Assembly (NCBI GenBank): GCA_964410665.1
Contig: CAYPIE010000068.1
Location: 1 to 32,240 of the forward strand
Direction: 5' to 3'
Origin: CAYPIE01 sp964410665
GTDB lineage: Bacteria; Planctomycetota; Planctomycetia; Gemmatales; Gemmataceae
Length of the DNA stretch: 32,240 nt
This document shows, in pieces, positions 32,145 through 32,240 of this stretch. The notes below the pieces were generated by a model. It made no database searches. It saw nothing but the letters and a program-made list of their open reading frames with translations, and was not told the DNA's origin. Numbering within the stretch: position 1 is the first letter of the stretch; every line of letters starts with the position of its first letter. The translations under genes and the position numbers were made by a program.

Positions 32145-32240
32145 ACAATTTCCTTTGAATGAAGCTTTGATCTGGCCCAGCCGCTCGTCACGCGGAGCGA
32201 CCCAACGAGTTGCGGGGAAGGTTACCGAACTGCTCCATTT

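Overview
The window looks like a chromosomal segment of a GC-rich planctomycete. The evidence is four eukaryote-type Ser/Thr kinases in about 25 kb, an ECF sigma factor translationally coupled to one of them, a Pirellula/Verrucomicrobium-type heme-binding cytochrome fused to LamG and propeller domains, a BBP2-type porin and a SASA-type esterase. I infer the phylum from this gene content; I cannot fix the genus. No phage, insertion sequence or CRISPR array was seen.

Layout. 1-4.4 kb: a short tandem repeat, trpS, a conserved winged-helix-like hypothetical, a carotenoid oxygenase, and a decayed partial copy of the neighbouring sigma/kinase locus. 4.4-8.5 kb: a strong-RBS 45-aa small ORF, then the intact sigma-kinase operon (minus strand, 4-bp overlap) behind a leader that is conserved in the decayed copy. 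8.5-12.3 kb: a secreted protein, tRNA-Leu(UAA), a 2-Cys peroxiredoxin, an amidase and an acidic hypothetical. 12.3-17.1 kb: two divergent kinases, one with a kinase-RDD-pseudokinase-RDD layout and one tail-anchored.

17.1-25 kb is the most interesting part. A Crp/Fnr-family regulator heads an overlapping three-gene operon that also encodes a Tat-motif/Cys-His membrane protein and a protein with faint similarity to 3-methyladenine glycosylases. Upstream of it lie a secreted protein with five tandem YHS-like CxxC repeats, a 55-aa Cys-rich lipoprotein, and a divergent 1310-aa di-heme protein. Two near-identical 16-bp palindromes of the TGTGA-N6-TCACA class sit before the YHS gene and before the lipoprotein gene (the second also faces the cytochrome gene). 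I infer a Crp-controlled envelope metal or redox module.

25-32 kb: a secreted zinc metallopeptidase, a SASA-type esterase, a Ser/Thr kinase with a C-terminal CHASE sensor domain, an outer-membrane porin and a SAM-dependent methyltransferase. Boundaries were read by eye; family names rest on recognised motifs, not on searches.
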